A DNA stretch of 64,000 bases from Pseudorhodobacter antarcticus (GTDB lineage Bacteria; Pseudomonadota; Alphaproteobacteria; Rhodobacterales; Rhodobacteraceae), in contig CAMAQR010000002.1 of the NCBI GenBank assembly GCA_945860375.1, positions 1-64,000 of the forward strand, written 5' to 3'. The translations under genes were made by a program, and so were the position numbers. Numbering within the stretch: the stretch's first letter is position 1; the number at the start of each line of letters is the position of its first letter. Shown here piece by piece: positions 16,184-24,868 of this stretch. The notes beneath the pieces were generated by a model, which saw only the letters and a list, made by a program, of their open reading frames with translations, was not told the DNA's origin and ran no database searches.

Positions 16184-17563
16184 TCAGGCTTTCTTTGGGT
16201 CAAACAACCCGGTCAGGATTTCGTCAAAGGCAGCAATCAAACGATCCACTTGCCGTTTTTTGGTGGCGGGGCTGATCAGCATCATGTTGTGAAACGGCGC
16301 AATCAGGCAGCCGCGGTTCAACAACGCCACATGCAGCGCCGCCTCCACCTGTGGCATATGCGCCGCCGCCGCCTCGGTGCCGTTCTTCAATGGCCCCGGC
16401 GCGCAGATAAACTCCACCCGCGCGCCCACCCGCACCACATGCCAAGGGGCACCCACCCGGTTGATCGCCGCCGCCAAGCCTTGTGACAACCGCTCGGCCA
16501 GCTTGTCCATATGGGCATAGGCCTTGGCGGTCATCACTTCAGCCAGCGTCGCGCGCAGACAGGCAAACTGCATCGGGTTGGCCGACAGCGTCGTGCCCAT
16601 CCCCGAATGCCCCGATGGCCGGTTGGCATTGACCTCGACATACCGGGCCGCGACCGCATCGCTAAGCCCCCAAACCGCCGTCGGCATCCCGCCCGCCACA
16701 CATTTGCCCACCACAAAAACATCCGGCTGCAACCCGTGAACCGCCGTATAGCCGCCCAGACCGCTGGAAATCGTATGCGTCTCGTCAAGGATCAGCAGCG
16801 CGCCATATTGGCTGGCCAAGGCTCTGAGGCCGGCGTGAAACAACGGGTCAGGCAGGACCATGCAGGAATTGGTCATCACCGGCTCGGTCAGGATCGCCGC
16901 GACATCGCCGCGCGCCAACGCCGCCTCCACCCCGGCCAGATCGTTGAACTCGCAGCACACCGCGCCCTCGGCCAGATCGATGACCTGCCCCAGCATCCCC
17001 GGCCGCGTGACCGTGCGGCCGTTTTCCAGCGTGACAAAGGTCTCATCCACCGTGCCGTGATAACAGCCGTTGAACACCAACACTTTAGGCCGCCCCGTCA
17101 CCGCCCGCGCCACCCGGAGTACAAAGCGGTTGGCATCCGTCGCCGTCGTCGCGATCTGCCACTGAAACGCGCCGAACCGCTCACACAGCAACTGTCCCGC
17201 CGCCAGCGCGTCCTCGGACGGCAACATATAGGTCAGCCCACGCCCCGCCTGCGCGCGGATGGCTTTTGCCAGCGGGGCGGGTGAATGGCCAAACATCGAC
17301 CCGGTGTCGCCCAGACAGAAATCGTCGATCTCATAGCCGTCGATATCGGTGATCCGCGCACCCTTGGCCTTTGTGATCACTGGCAAATGCGGCATCGGCC
17401 AATCTTTCATCCAGTGCAGCGGCACTCCGTCCAGAAACGCCCCCGCCCCGTGGTCCAGCGCCACCTTGGCTTTGGGGCGGCCCTGCGCAAAGCGCTTGGC
17501 CTCCCGCGCCCGCAGCGCGTCCAGTCGGTCACGGCGGACCCCGGCAATCAGATCGTCGGTCAT
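16184..17563 (-). CDS. Class III PLP-dependent aminotransferase (aspartate aminotransferase family)
   Basis: A 459-residue fold-type I aminotransferase. The PLP region is seen as ILDETHTISSG followed by the Schiff-base lysine in VVGKCVAGGMP, and GTTLSANPMQFA resembles glutamate-1-semialdehyde aminomutase and its relatives. It likely transfers amino groups from a terminal amine or beta/gamma amino acid. ATG at 17563 is preceded by AAGGGGGT. It is directly upstream of the PuuA-like ligase. Together with AruH/AruI-like genes further upstream it suggests catabolism of basic amino acids or polyamines, but the exact substrate is not evident. Confidence 0.87.
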   Translation of the reverse strand: MTDDLIAGVRRDRLDALRAREAKRFAQGRPKAKVALDHGAGAFLDGVPLHWMKDWPMPHLPVITKAKGARITDIDGYEIDDFCLGDTGSMFGHSPAPLAKAIRAQAGRGLTYMLPSEDALAAGQLLCERFGAFQWQIATTATDANRFVLRVARAVTGRPKVLVFNGCYHGTVDETFVTLENGRTVTRPGMLGQVIDLAEGAVCCEFNDLAGVEAALARGDVAAILTEPVMTNSCMVLPDPLFHAGLRALASQYGALLILDETHTISSGLGGYTAVHGLQPDVFVVGKCVAGGMPTAVWGLSDAVAARYVEVNANRPSGHSGMGTTLSANPMQFACLRATLAEVMTAKAYAHMDKLAERLSQGLAAAINRVGAPWHVVRVGARVEFICAPGPLKNGTEAAAAHMPQVEAALHVALLNRGCLIAPFHNMMLISPATKKRQVDRLIAAFDEILTGLFDPKKA

Positions 17564-17857
17564 ATTGACCCCCTTGAAACAGGCTCCCCCCTTATGTCGC
17601 ATAATTTGATCAAAAGAAAGGGGCCGCTCTGCAAGCCTAGCCGCTTTCATGGCTCTCCGCGCCATTCACTCAAATTCATCCAAAATTTGCGTTTCATCGG
17701 TCTGAAAATATCCCATAGGGTGAGATGCGCCCGGACGATCTTCCAGTGGAAGATCGTCAGCGTCGAACGCAGGATCCGCAAGGATCGGGCCGGGGCAGGG
17801 GGTGTGAAGCCCCGCGCCTGCCCACGCAGAAAGCTGCGCCAACACGCACATCCGCCT
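17564..17857. repeat. Structured intergenic region with REP-like element
   Basis: This 294-base gap holds no gene. It contains GGGATATTT on the minus strand (17706-17714), a perfect 11-base inverted repeat with a 3-base loop at 17734-17758 (GACGATCTTCC and complement), and a further stem of GGGCAGG with CCTGCCC flanking a GC-rich loop near 17800-17820. The layout resembles a repetitive extragenic palindrome cluster. It separates the TetR-AruH-AruI unit from the aminotransferase-ligase unit, so it could also terminate or attenuate transcription. Confidence 0.5.
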
Positions 17858-19429
17858 TCACAAACTCACCCGCACTTCAATCATCCGTGGCCCCGAGATT
17901 GGCTGACACAGCGCCCATTGCAACGTCTCGACATCCTGCGCGATCGACATGAACGGCAGATCGCAGGCCGCCGCGAACGGCTCCATCTTCAGCGGCGACG
18001 GGGTGCAACCGATCACCTCGGTGTTGGCCGCCCGCATCGCATCGGCAATCTCGCGGTAGGCGGCGTTGTTCCAGACCACAAAGGTGATGGGCAAACCCTC
18101 ATCCACCGCCGTGCGCAACTCGCCGGGGCTGAACTGCAAACCGCCGTCGCCGATCAGGCACACCACCCGCACGCCCGGCGCCGCCAATGCCGCCCCAACC
18201 GCCGCCCCGGGACCATAGCCCAAGGCCCCAAATCCTGTGGCCGCATTGAAAAACCCGTCCGGGCGGTCGTGATCATAATACAGGTTCGCTGCATAGATCG
18301 GCTGGGTGCTGTCACCCACGATCACGCAGCGAGGCAGAGCGGTGCGGATGGTTTCCACCATCTCCAACCGCGCGGGCATCAAAAGGTCGAGTGCTGCCAA
18401 CTCGGCCCGCGCCGCCGCCCGTGCTGCCGCCGCCCGCTCAACCCCATCGCCAGACTTGCGCGCAACCCGCGCCAACAGCGCCGCCACCGTCGCCCCGGCA
18501 TCGGCGCAAATCGCCACTGCCGCGGGCTGCCGCGCCAATTGCGCGGCGCAAATGTCGACCCGGATCATCCCCGACACATCGGGAAAGCCACCGCGCACAT
18601 ACATGTCGTAATCGGTCGGGCCGAACTCGGTCCCGATCGCCAATACCTGATCCGCCTGTGCAATCAGCGCCCGGGCTGACTCCAGACTGGGGGACGCCGC
18701 CACCGAAAGCCCATGCCCGTACATCGTCCCGCGCGCGTTCACCGTCTGCACCACCGGCGCGTCCAACGCCTCGGCCAGTGCCAGCACCTGCGCGCCTTTC
18801 GCGCCGCCACCGGCCAAAATCACCACGCGCGTTGCAGCGTTCAGCAGTGCCGCCGCCTGGTCCAAAGCCACCGCCTCCGGTTGCACGACAGCGGGCGGTG
18901 CAGCCGGAGCCGCCAAAGCAGCACAGGGCAACGGCATCACATCGGTTGGCACCTGAATATGCACTGGCCCGGGGCGCCCCGTGGCCATGGTGGCAAAAGC
19001 CCAGTCCAGCACCGCACCCACTTCCGCAGGATCATTGATCTGCCGCGTCGGGCAAAGCGGTTGCACCATCGCCGCCTGATCGGGCAGTTCATGCAACATG
19101 CCCAGACCCAAACCCAGACTGTCGCGGCGGTTTACGCCCGATATCACCAGCATCGGCACCGAATCCGCCCTCGCCTGCGCCATCGCGGTCAACGCGTTCA
19201 ACAGCCCCGGCCCGGTGATCACCAAGGCCACCCCCGGCTTGCCCGACACCCGCGCATAACCGTCGGCCATAAAGGCACAGCCCTGCTCATGACGCGCGGT
19301 CACATGGCGGATCGGCGACCCTGACAGGCCCCGGTACAGTTCCACCGTGTGAACGCCGGGAATGCCAAACACCACTTCGACCCCCCGTGCGGCCAAACCC
19401 TCAACCAGACGCATGCCAACGGTGATCAT
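17858..19429 (-). CDS. aruI: Thiamine-diphosphate enzyme, AruI-like 2-ketoarginine (5-guanidino-2-oxopentanoate) decarboxylase
   Basis: A 523-residue ThDP enzyme of the acetolactate synthase/decarboxylase superfamily. The cofactor-activating Glu48 lies in TARHEQGCAFMADGYAR; the ThDP/Mg motif starts at GDGGLQFS and ends in VVWNN. No FAD-binding features needed for acetolactate synthase stand out, and no small subunit is nearby. Pairing with an AruH-like transaminase supports AruI function: decarboxylation of 2-ketoarginine to 4-guanidinobutyraldehyde in the arginine transaminase pathway. The start overlaps the aruH-like stop by ATGA. A related 2-oxoacid decarboxylase activity remains possible. 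Confidence 0.78.
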   Translation of the reverse strand: MITVGMRLVEGLAARGVEVVFGIPGVHTVELYRGLSGSPIRHVTARHEQGCAFMADGYARVSGKPGVALVITGPGLLNALTAMAQARADSVPMLVISGVNRRDSLGLGLGMLHELPDQAAMVQPLCPTRQINDPAEVGAVLDWAFATMATGRPGPVHIQVPTDVMPLPCAALAAPAAPPAVVQPEAVALDQAAALLNAATRVVILAGGGAKGAQVLALAEALDAPVVQTVNARGTMYGHGLSVAASPSLESARALIAQADQVLAIGTEFGPTDYDMYVRGGFPDVSGMIRVDICAAQLARQPAAVAICADAGATVAALLARVARKSGDGVERAAAARAAARAELAALDLLMPARLEMVETIRTALPRCVIVGDSTQPIYAANLYYDHDRPDGFFNAATGFGALGYGPGAAVGAALAAPGVRVVCLIGDGGLQFSPGELRTAVDEGLPITFVVWNNAAYREIADAMRAANTEVIGCTPSPLKMEPFAAACDLPFMSIAQDVETLQWALCQPISGPRMIEVRVSL

Positions 19430-20613
19430 GCCGCACGTCCCAACTGCCGTGACGCAAAGGCCGCGATGCGGTCGCAGGCCGAGGCAATCACCGCATCATC
19501 CCGCGTCAGGCTGATGCGCAGCCAACCGGCCAGCGCCGAACCAAAGCTTTCGCCCGGCATCACCGCCAGCCGTTCCTCGGCCAGCAACCCGCGTGCAAAC
19601 TGATCCCCCGACAACCCCGACGCGCCAATATCGATCACTGTGAACATCCCGGCCTCGGGCAGATGCACCCGTATCCCCTCCACCCCATGCAGTCGCGCAT
19701 GGATCAAAGCCGCCCGCCGTGCGAACCGCTCTGCCATCCCTTGCGCCACCGTTGACGGGCGCGACACCGCAAGCGCCGTCATATCGGCAATGAACGGCTG
19801 GTTGCCAAACAACATGGTCTCCGCCACCGGCAACAACCGCGCCGAGAATTCAACCGACCCCACGCACCACCCCGACCGGAACCCCGGTGCGGCATGCGAT
19901 TTGGAAATGGAGGCAGTGACAACCACCCGTTCGGCCAGATCGGCCAGATCAAAGGGCGACACGAATTGAGTGCCCGCAAAGATCATCTCTTCGTAAACCT
20001 CATCGCAGATGATCCACAGATCATGTGCCTTGGCCACTGCACCCAAAGCCACCACATCGGCCATATGCAACACCGCCCCGGTTGGATTGTGCGGGCTGTT
20101 CAGGAACAGCACCCGGCTTTGCGGCGTGATCCGCGCCTCGACATCCGCCGCCTGCATCCGAAAGCCATGCTCGGGGCGCAGGGGCACCGGCACCATCTGC
20201 GCGCCGGTGGCCGAAATCACACCTTCATAGGTGGCGTACATCGGATCGCCCATCAAGACCTGATCCCCCGGACCGGCCAGCGCCATCATCACCGCATAAA
20301 GCGCGGTCTGCGTGCCGGGCAGTGCCACGATCTGATCGGGCGCAATCACGCGCCCGGTGCGGCGGGAATAGCGCGCGGCCAAAGCCTCCAAAAGATCGGG
20401 CTCGCCGCGCCCGCTGCTGTAGCCCAGCCGTCCGGCAGTCATCGCGCGCTGCGCCTCGGCCACCAGTTCGGGCGGGGTGGCCACGTCCGGCTCGCCGATG
20501 GTCAGTTGAATAAGGTCATGCCCTGCCGCCGCCATCTCTTTGGCTTTGATGTGGATTTCCCATTTGGCACTGCCCAGATCGGCAAGTCGGTTGGTGATGT
20601 CTGCGTATTTCAT
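19426..20613 (-). CDS. aruH: Class I/II aminotransferase, AruH-like arginine:pyruvate transaminase
   Basis: A 395-residue fold-type I transaminase. The PLP lysine is in SISKSHAAPGFRSGW, with LNSPHNPTG, CDEVYEEM and the C-terminal arginine in WLRISLTRD. The segments PMYATYEGV, VPVPLRPEHGFRMQA and FLNSPHNPTGA are very like those I recall for Pseudomonas AruH. The predicted reaction converts L-arginine and pyruvate to 2-ketoarginine and alanine. It is coupled by 4-base overlaps to the TetR gene upstream and to aruI downstream, forming one regulator-enzyme operon. Specificity is inferred from resemblance and context. Confidence 0.8.
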   Translation of the reverse strand: MKYADITNRLADLGSAKWEIHIKAKEMAAAGHDLIQLTIGEPDVATPPELVAEAQRAMTAGRLGYSSGRGEPDLLEALAARYSRRTGRVIAPDQIVALPGTQTALYAVMMALAGPGDQVLMGDPMYATYEGVISATGAQMVPVPLRPEHGFRMQAADVEARITPQSRVLFLNSPHNPTGAVLHMADVVALGAVAKAHDLWIICDEVYEEMIFAGTQFVSPFDLADLAERVVVTASISKSHAAPGFRSGWCVGSVEFSARLLPVAETMLFGNQPFIADMTALAVSRPSTVAQGMAERFARRAALIHARLHGVEGIRVHLPEAGMFTVIDIGASGLSGDQFARGLLAEERLAVMPGESFGSALAGWLRISLTRDDAVIASACDRIAAFASRQLGRAA

Positions 20614-21254
20614 GGGTCTGTCCGTGGGGTTGGGTCAAGGTTGGGGAAGTCGATCTGCAGGATCAGACCGACAGAGGCAAGGGCGATGCTGGCAATCTCA
20701 CCCGCGCCAAAGGCTTCGGGCAGCGCCGAACCTTCCAGCCAAAGCCCGTCGATCACCGCGTTGCAAGCGATGGCCTCACGGCGCAACTGGTCGGGTGTCG
20801 CGGTGCGGGGCAGCGCGGCGATCAGGCTTTGCAGCCGGTCGCGAAAGCCCAGATAAGTGGCGCTGTGCACTTCGCGCATGGCAGGGTCGCGCCGCACATC
20901 ATGCAAGAACCCGGCCCAAAGCCCCACCGCCACCGGGTCCACCACCGGTGGGCTGACCGACGCCAGCACAAATGCCGCAAGCCGGGCTGCCGGGTCCACG
21001 GGCGCTTCGGCCAGAACATCCGAGCTGCCGGCAATCATCAGCTCCATCAGCCGCTGATAAGCGGCACGGGTCAGGTCTTCCTTGGTCTGGAAATAATGCC
21101 GGATCAGGCCCGAGGTGACGCCCGCGCGGTCTGCAATCGCCCGCACCGTCGCCGCCTGCGCGCCGCCTTCGGCCACAAGCTGCAACGCCGCCGCGATCAG
21201 ATCATCGCGCCTGCGTTCCCCACTTTCACGCCGATAGGGCCTGCGGTCAGTCAT
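20610..21254 (-). CDS. TetR family transcriptional regulator
   Basis: A 214-residue TetR/AcrR repressor. The N-terminal helix-turn-helix spans about residues 15-60 (DLIAAALQLVAEGG, then VRAIADRAGVTSGLIRHYFQTKEDL), and the C-terminal ligand domain is BetI-like. It is the first gene of the aruHI operon, its stop overlapping the aruH-like start by ATGA, so it very probably controls its own operon, with a catabolic intermediate as the likely inducer. A candidate operator lies just upstream. Confidence 0.9.
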   Translation of the reverse strand: MTDRRPYRRESGERRRDDLIAAALQLVAEGGAQAATVRAIADRAGVTSGLIRHYFQTKEDLTRAAYQRLMELMIAGSSDVLAEAPVDPAARLAAFVLASVSPPVVDPVAVGLWAGFLHDVRRDPAMREVHSATYLGFRDRLQSLIAALPRTATPDQLRREAIACNAVIDGLWLEGSALPEAFGAGEIASIALASVGLILQIDFPNLDPTPRTDP

Positions 21255-21267
21255 GTCATGAGACCTG

Positions 21268-21298
21268 TTATACGGTTGTCTAATTCACGTCAGATTAG
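21268..21298 (-). promoter_or_regulatory. Candidate promoter/operator for the TetR-aruHI operon
   Basis: Upstream of the TetR gene the minus strand has a TATAAC -10-like box (21268-21273), and an inverted repeat CTAAT-9-ATTAG at 21280-21298 lies between the -10 and -35 positions. This is the usual placement for an autoregulatory TetR operator. The call rests on position and symmetry only. Confidence 0.35.
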
Positions 21299-21352
21299 GC
21301 CAAAGAACAAAGCGGACGCAAGGCCATCGACTTGGTTTCGTGCCGCGACTTG

Positions 21353-21377
21353 AAAAACCAGCTTGTGGCCGGTTTTT
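21353..21377 (-). terminator. Intrinsic terminator after the CDF transporter gene
   Basis: AAAAACC (21353-21359) and GGTTTTT (21371-21377) form a stem that on the minus strand ends in a T-run, 23 bases past the CDF stop. It fits a rho-independent terminator for that gene. Confidence 0.6.
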
Positions 21378-21399
21378 GACAAGAACCTGTCCCAGCGCG

Positions 21400-22284
21400 T
21401 CAGTTGGGACGGGCCACATCCTTGTGGACGATCACGTCGGTCTGCGGATAAGCCGCCAGAATCGCCCGCCGCAGGCTTGCACCAATGGCATGGGCGTCAT
21501 GCAGGCTTTGGCTGCCGTCCAACTCGATATGCAGGTTCACGAACACCCGACTGCCAGCGGTGCGGGTTTTCAGGTCGTGAAAGCCATGAACCCCCGGCCA
21601 ATCCCGCGCCATGGCCGCGATCCCGTTCACAATCGCCGGATCGGCAGTGCGGTCCATCAGCGCGTCCCAGGCCCCTTTGCCGATGCGCACCGCGCCAATC
21701 GCCAGCATCGCCGCCGCAGCCAAGGCCACGACAGAATCTATCGCCCCCAAACCAAATTGGGACGAAGCCCAAAGTGACAGGATCGCACCGATATTGGGCA
21801 ACAGATCGCCCAGATAATGCAACCGGTCCGCCGCCACCACCCGACTGCCGGTGCGTTTGGCAACACGGCCCTGCCACCACACCAACACCAACGTCAGCAC
21901 CACCGACAGCGCCATCACTGCCATGCCCGGCCCTTCGGAGGTCAATCGCCCGTCGCCCGGCGCAAGCAAACGCAGCGTCGCCGCCGCGGCAATCACCAAA
22001 GCCGAGATCAGCACAAAGAAAGCCTGACCCAAGGCGGCAAGGTCTTCGGCAGAGGTATGCCCAAAGGCATGGTCTTCATCCGCAGGCTTGGCCGCATAGA
22101 TCAGCGCTGCCATCGCCATCACTGATACCATCAGATCCATGGCGCTGTCGGCCAGCGACGCCGCCACCGACAAGGCCCCGGTTTCCCCCAGCGCCCACAG
22201 CTTCAGAACCACCAACAGCACCGCCATCGCAACCGACGCAGCCCCTGCCGACAGGTTCAACTTGATGGACTCAGATGCTGCCAC
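21400..22284 (-). CDS. Cation diffusion facilitator (CDF) metal transporter, FieF-like
   Basis: A 294-residue six-helix CDF protein with a cytoplasmic C-terminal domain. The metal site typical of Fe/Zn/Mn exporters is intact: Asp46 and Asp50 in helix 2 (DSAMD), and His156 and Asp160 in helix 5 (HYLGD), nearly the same positions as in E. coli FieF. A histidine-containing DEDHAFGH loop follows helix 2. It should export divalent metal with proton antiport. The start is GTG at 22284. It stands alone, followed by an intrinsic terminator. Confidence 0.9.
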   Translation of the reverse strand: MAASESIKLNLSAGAASVAMAVLLVVLKLWALGETGALSVAASLADSAMDLMVSVMAMAALIYAAKPADEDHAFGHTSAEDLAALGQAFFVLISALVIAAAATLRLLAPGDGRLTSEGPGMAVMALSVVLTLVLVWWQGRVAKRTGSRVVAADRLHYLGDLLPNIGAILSLWASSQFGLGAIDSVVALAAAAMLAIGAVRIGKGAWDALMDRTADPAIVNGIAAMARDWPGVHGFHDLKTRTAGSRVFVNLHIELDGSQSLHDAHAIGASLRRAILAAYPQTDVIVHKDVARPN

Positions 22285-22445
22285 GGTGCCCTCAAATCCA
22301 AAGCCATGCCCGAAAGCGGATAAAGTTTGCAGCGAATCGCCAATCGCTGCGTCTCACCACGTTGGACCGCGTTTTCTTTTGGTGTTTCTTCTGGGAAAAT
22401 CAGTCCCTCCCTAACAGCCAAGGCGCGTTGGGGGCAAGCCCCGTG

Positions 22446-23012
22446 CTACTCCAGAACCTCGTCCGGCTCGACTCCCCATAAGGCCGACTTCGGTGTCCAG
22501 CCCTTTTCGCCGCCGGTGCTGACCCGGCACCAATCGACAGAACACTCCAAAAGCCGCCCGATCACGCCCATTTCGGCCTGAAACGCCACGCCCGCCGCCA
22601 TATCTGGCTTGGGGCGGAATTCCGCCATGTCCTGTGCGATCAGCACCGACCGCACACCCGACAGCAGCGAATAATGCACCCAGCCGCCCAAACCTTCGGC
22701 ATCCTCGACCTTGCGCCAGTTTTCATGCTCGGCTGTGACCCGCAACGGCATGCCGCTGGTGACAAACACCCAGTCGATGCGGTGAGTCAAACCCGGCCCG
22801 CGCCGCGCATTCCCCTCGCCGCCCTTTAAGGTTACATAACGCGGGATCGGGAGGTTGGTCACAGCGCCCTTGCTCGGATCGCGCGGTTTGTCCTTGTCAG
22901 CGACCACCGGGGCCACGTCCGGCATGGTTTCCTGCGCCACTGCCCGCAGACCGCAGCCCATGGTCAGCGCCATCATCACCCCGGCCCAAGCCAGACGCCG
23001 CAGCTTACTCAT
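22446..23012 (-). CDS. Exported SH3-domain protein
   Basis: A 188-residue protein with an N-terminal export signal (hydrophobic run AWAGVMMALTMG, cysteine near residue 20, cleavage near AVA-QE; a lipoprotein processing site is not convincing). The mature part carries a bacterial SH3-like fold: YVTLKGGEGNARRGPG, then MPLRVTAEHENWRKVEDAEGLGGWVH, and a second copy-like region ending in WTPKSALWG. Such domains bind peptidoglycan or proteins in the periplasm. ATG at 23012 was chosen because the signal peptide starts there. It is divergent from the hydroxyacid dehydrogenase gene. Confidence 0.82.
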   Translation of the reverse strand: MSKLRRLAWAGVMMALTMGCGLRAVAQETMPDVAPVVADKDKPRDPSKGAVTNLPIPRYVTLKGGEGNARRGPGLTHRIDWVFVTSGMPLRVTAEHENWRKVEDAEGLGGWVHYSLLSGVRSVLIAQDMAEFRPKPDMAAGVAFQAEMGVIGRLLECSVDWCRVSTGGEKGWTPKSALWGVEPDEVLE

Positions 23013-23148
23013 CCCACCCGCTCCATCCTCGCGCCCGCAGCGTTTGACCACCCACAGGCATTTTGCGTGTTTGCGGGGCTTGTGTACCGCCCCGCTTGGC
23101 GTCACCTTGCCATTCAAACCGCTGATTTGGAAGTGCAGGGAGGCATCT

Positions 23149-24135
23149 ATGCCAGCAGGACGCCTGAGTGTTGTCGTAACGCGACGCTTGCCCGAACCCG
23201 TCGAGACCCGGATGAAGGAACTCTTCGACGTGGTGCTGCGCGATCCCGACACGCCGATGACGCGGGACGAGTTGGCAACCGCGATGCGCAACTGCGATGT
23301 GCTGGTGCCCACCATCACCGACACCATCGACGCAGGCCTGATTGCACAGGCGGGGGATCGGCTGAAACTGATCGCCAACTATGGTTCGGGCATCGATCAC
23401 ATCGACGTGGCGACCGCGCGCAGTCGGGGCATTCTTGTGTCCAATACCCCCGGCACCGTCACCGAAGACACCGCCGATATGACGCTGGCGCTGATGCTGG
23501 CCGTCACCCGCCGCATTCCCGAAGGTCTGGCTGCAATGCAGGCCGGCAAGTGGGAAGGCTGGTCGCCGATGGCGTTTCTGGGCGGTCGTCTGGGCGGACG
23601 GCGCTTGGGCATCCTTGGCATGGGCCGCATTGGCCAGGCCGTGGCGCGGCGCGCGCGGGCTTTTGGGATGCAGGTGCATTACCACAACCGCAAACGCGTG
23701 CGCCCCGAGGCAGAGGCCGAACTGGACGCGACCTATTGGGAAAGTCTGGATCAGATGATCGCTCGCATGGACATCATCAGCGTGAACTGCCCGCACACAC
23801 CGTCCACGTTCCATTTGCTGAACGCCCGCCGCCTGAAATTGCTGAAACCGTCGGCCATCATCATCAACACCTCACGCGGGGAAGTGATCGACGAGAATGC
23901 TTTGACACGCGGCCTGCGGGACCGCGAAATCGCGGGCGCGGGGCTGGACGTCTATGAACACGGCACCCAGATCAACCCGACCCTGCGCGATCTGCCCAAT
24001 GTCGTGCTGCTGCCGCACATGGGTTCGGCCACGGTCGAAGGCCGGATCGAGATGGGGGAAAAGGTGATCATCAACATCAAGACCTTTGCCGACGGCCACC
24101 GCCCACCGGATCAAGTGGTGCCGGGGATGCTGTAA
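23149..24135 (+). CDS. 2-hydroxyacid dehydrogenase (D-glycerate dehydrogenase/glyoxylate reductase-like)
   Basis: A 328-residue NAD(P)-dependent D-2-hydroxyacid dehydrogenase. The Rossmann motif GMGRIGQAVARRA is near residue 155; the catalytic trio appears as Arg in NTSRGEVID, Glu near HGTQINPTL, and His in LLPHMGSAT. YGSGIDHID and NTPGTVTEDTADMTL match glyoxylate/hydroxypyruvate reductases. It likely interconverts glyoxylate/hydroxypyruvate and glycolate/D-glycerate. ATG at 23149 follows AGGGAGG. A glycine/serine carbon route in the same window (gcv) makes this role sensible. Confidence 0.9.
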   Translation: MPAGRLSVVVTRRLPEPVETRMKELFDVVLRDPDTPMTRDELATAMRNCDVLVPTITDTIDAGLIAQAGDRLKLIANYGSGIDHIDVATARSRGILVSNTPGTVTEDTADMTLALMLAVTRRIPEGLAAMQAGKWEGWSPMAFLGGRLGGRRLGILGMGRIGQAVARRARAFGMQVHYHNRKRVRPEAEAELDATYWESLDQMIARMDIISVNCPHTPSTFHLLNARRLKLLKPSAIIINTSRGEVIDENALTRGLRDREIAGAGLDVYEHGTQINPTLRDLPNVVLLPHMGSATVEGRIEMGEKVIINIKTFADGHRPPDQVVPGML

Positions 24136-24221
24136 CCCCCACATTGCTGCCGCATTTTCTCCCCAAGGATGTCTCACGCTTGGGGCATTGCACCAAGACA
24201 GTGTTGCAATTGGGGGCCATC

Positions 24222-24569
24222 ATGTCGAAAATTCTGCCAGTTATCTTTGTTCTGATCCTTGGCGTGGTTGGGGTTGGCATGGATTTCCATTTGTTCAACC
24301 GAAACCATGAAGGCCCGTCGATTGGCTTTGCAGGCTATGTCAAAGCGCGGGCAAGTGGTGCCGTGGCAGCGGCGGAACTGGCATCTGGCACGGAATTTGA
24401 CGCAGCCGATCCTTTGGCTGACGCGGCAACAGCCTCTGCCGAAGCCAGCGCTACCCCGGCCAAGGAAACGCCAGTGGTTGTGTCTCTGGCCAAAGGCGGC
24501 ACTCCCCCGTCGGCAGCATCAGGCGGCTGCGTGCGCCGCGCGGGCAAGTTGGACTGTCCGAAGGAATGA
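24222..24569 (+). CDS. Small membrane-anchored or secreted protein of unknown function
   Basis: A 115-residue protein I do not recognise. Residues 1-22 form a hydrophobic N-terminal helix (ILPVIFVLILGVVGVGM) that could be a signal anchor. The middle (about 45-95) is low complexity, rich in Ala, Ser, Thr and Asp, and the C-terminus has two cysteines in GGCVRRAGKLDCPKE. ATG at 24222 follows a TGGGGGCC stretch. It lies 86 bases after the dehydrogenase gene and may be co-transcribed. Confidence 0.6.
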   Translation: MSKILPVIFVLILGVVGVGMDFHLFNRNHEGPSIGFAGYVKARASGAVAAAELASGTEFDAADPLADAATASAEASATPAKETPVVVSLAKGGTPPSAASGGCVRRAGKLDCPKE

Positions 24570-24573
24570 CGCG

Positions 24574-24843
24574 ATGCGGCTGGCCGTCGCTTTCCGCCTG
24601 CGGATGGGCTCGATGGGCCAATAGGCCAGCCTGACGGTTTTGACCAATGCGGGCGGCAAAGTGTTGCGCCGCGTCCTTGGCGCGGCGGACACGCAGGCCT
24701 TGGGCCGGTTCCTGCAAGACCCCCAAGCCGCCGCCGCTGCACTGGCCGATGTCCAGCGTCAGCAAATCAGGGCCGTGGCCAATGGATCGTCAGGTTGCGA
24801 TGGCCCGTTCAAACGGGTTGATCGCAACCGCGTAAGCCCGTAG
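24574..24843 (+). pseudogene. Possible small gene interrupted by an in-frame TAG
   Basis: Starting at ATG 24574, four bases after the previous stop, one frame runs for 90 codons to TAG at 24841-24843 but carries a single internal TAG at 24622-24624. The codons on both sides have the GC-rich third positions seen in true genes of this window, and the downstream part reads like a soluble Ala/Gln-rich protein (FLQDPQAAAAALADVQRQQ). There is no competing gene in this 299-base gap. It could be a decaying gene, a sequencing error, or chance. Confidence 0.3.
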
Positions 24844-24868
24844 TTACACCACAACAACAACAATCCCG

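Noticed and set aside
24570..24868. Possible manganese (yybP-ykoY) riboswitch ahead of the TerC gene
   Set aside because: The conserved loop sequences of that riboswitch were not found.
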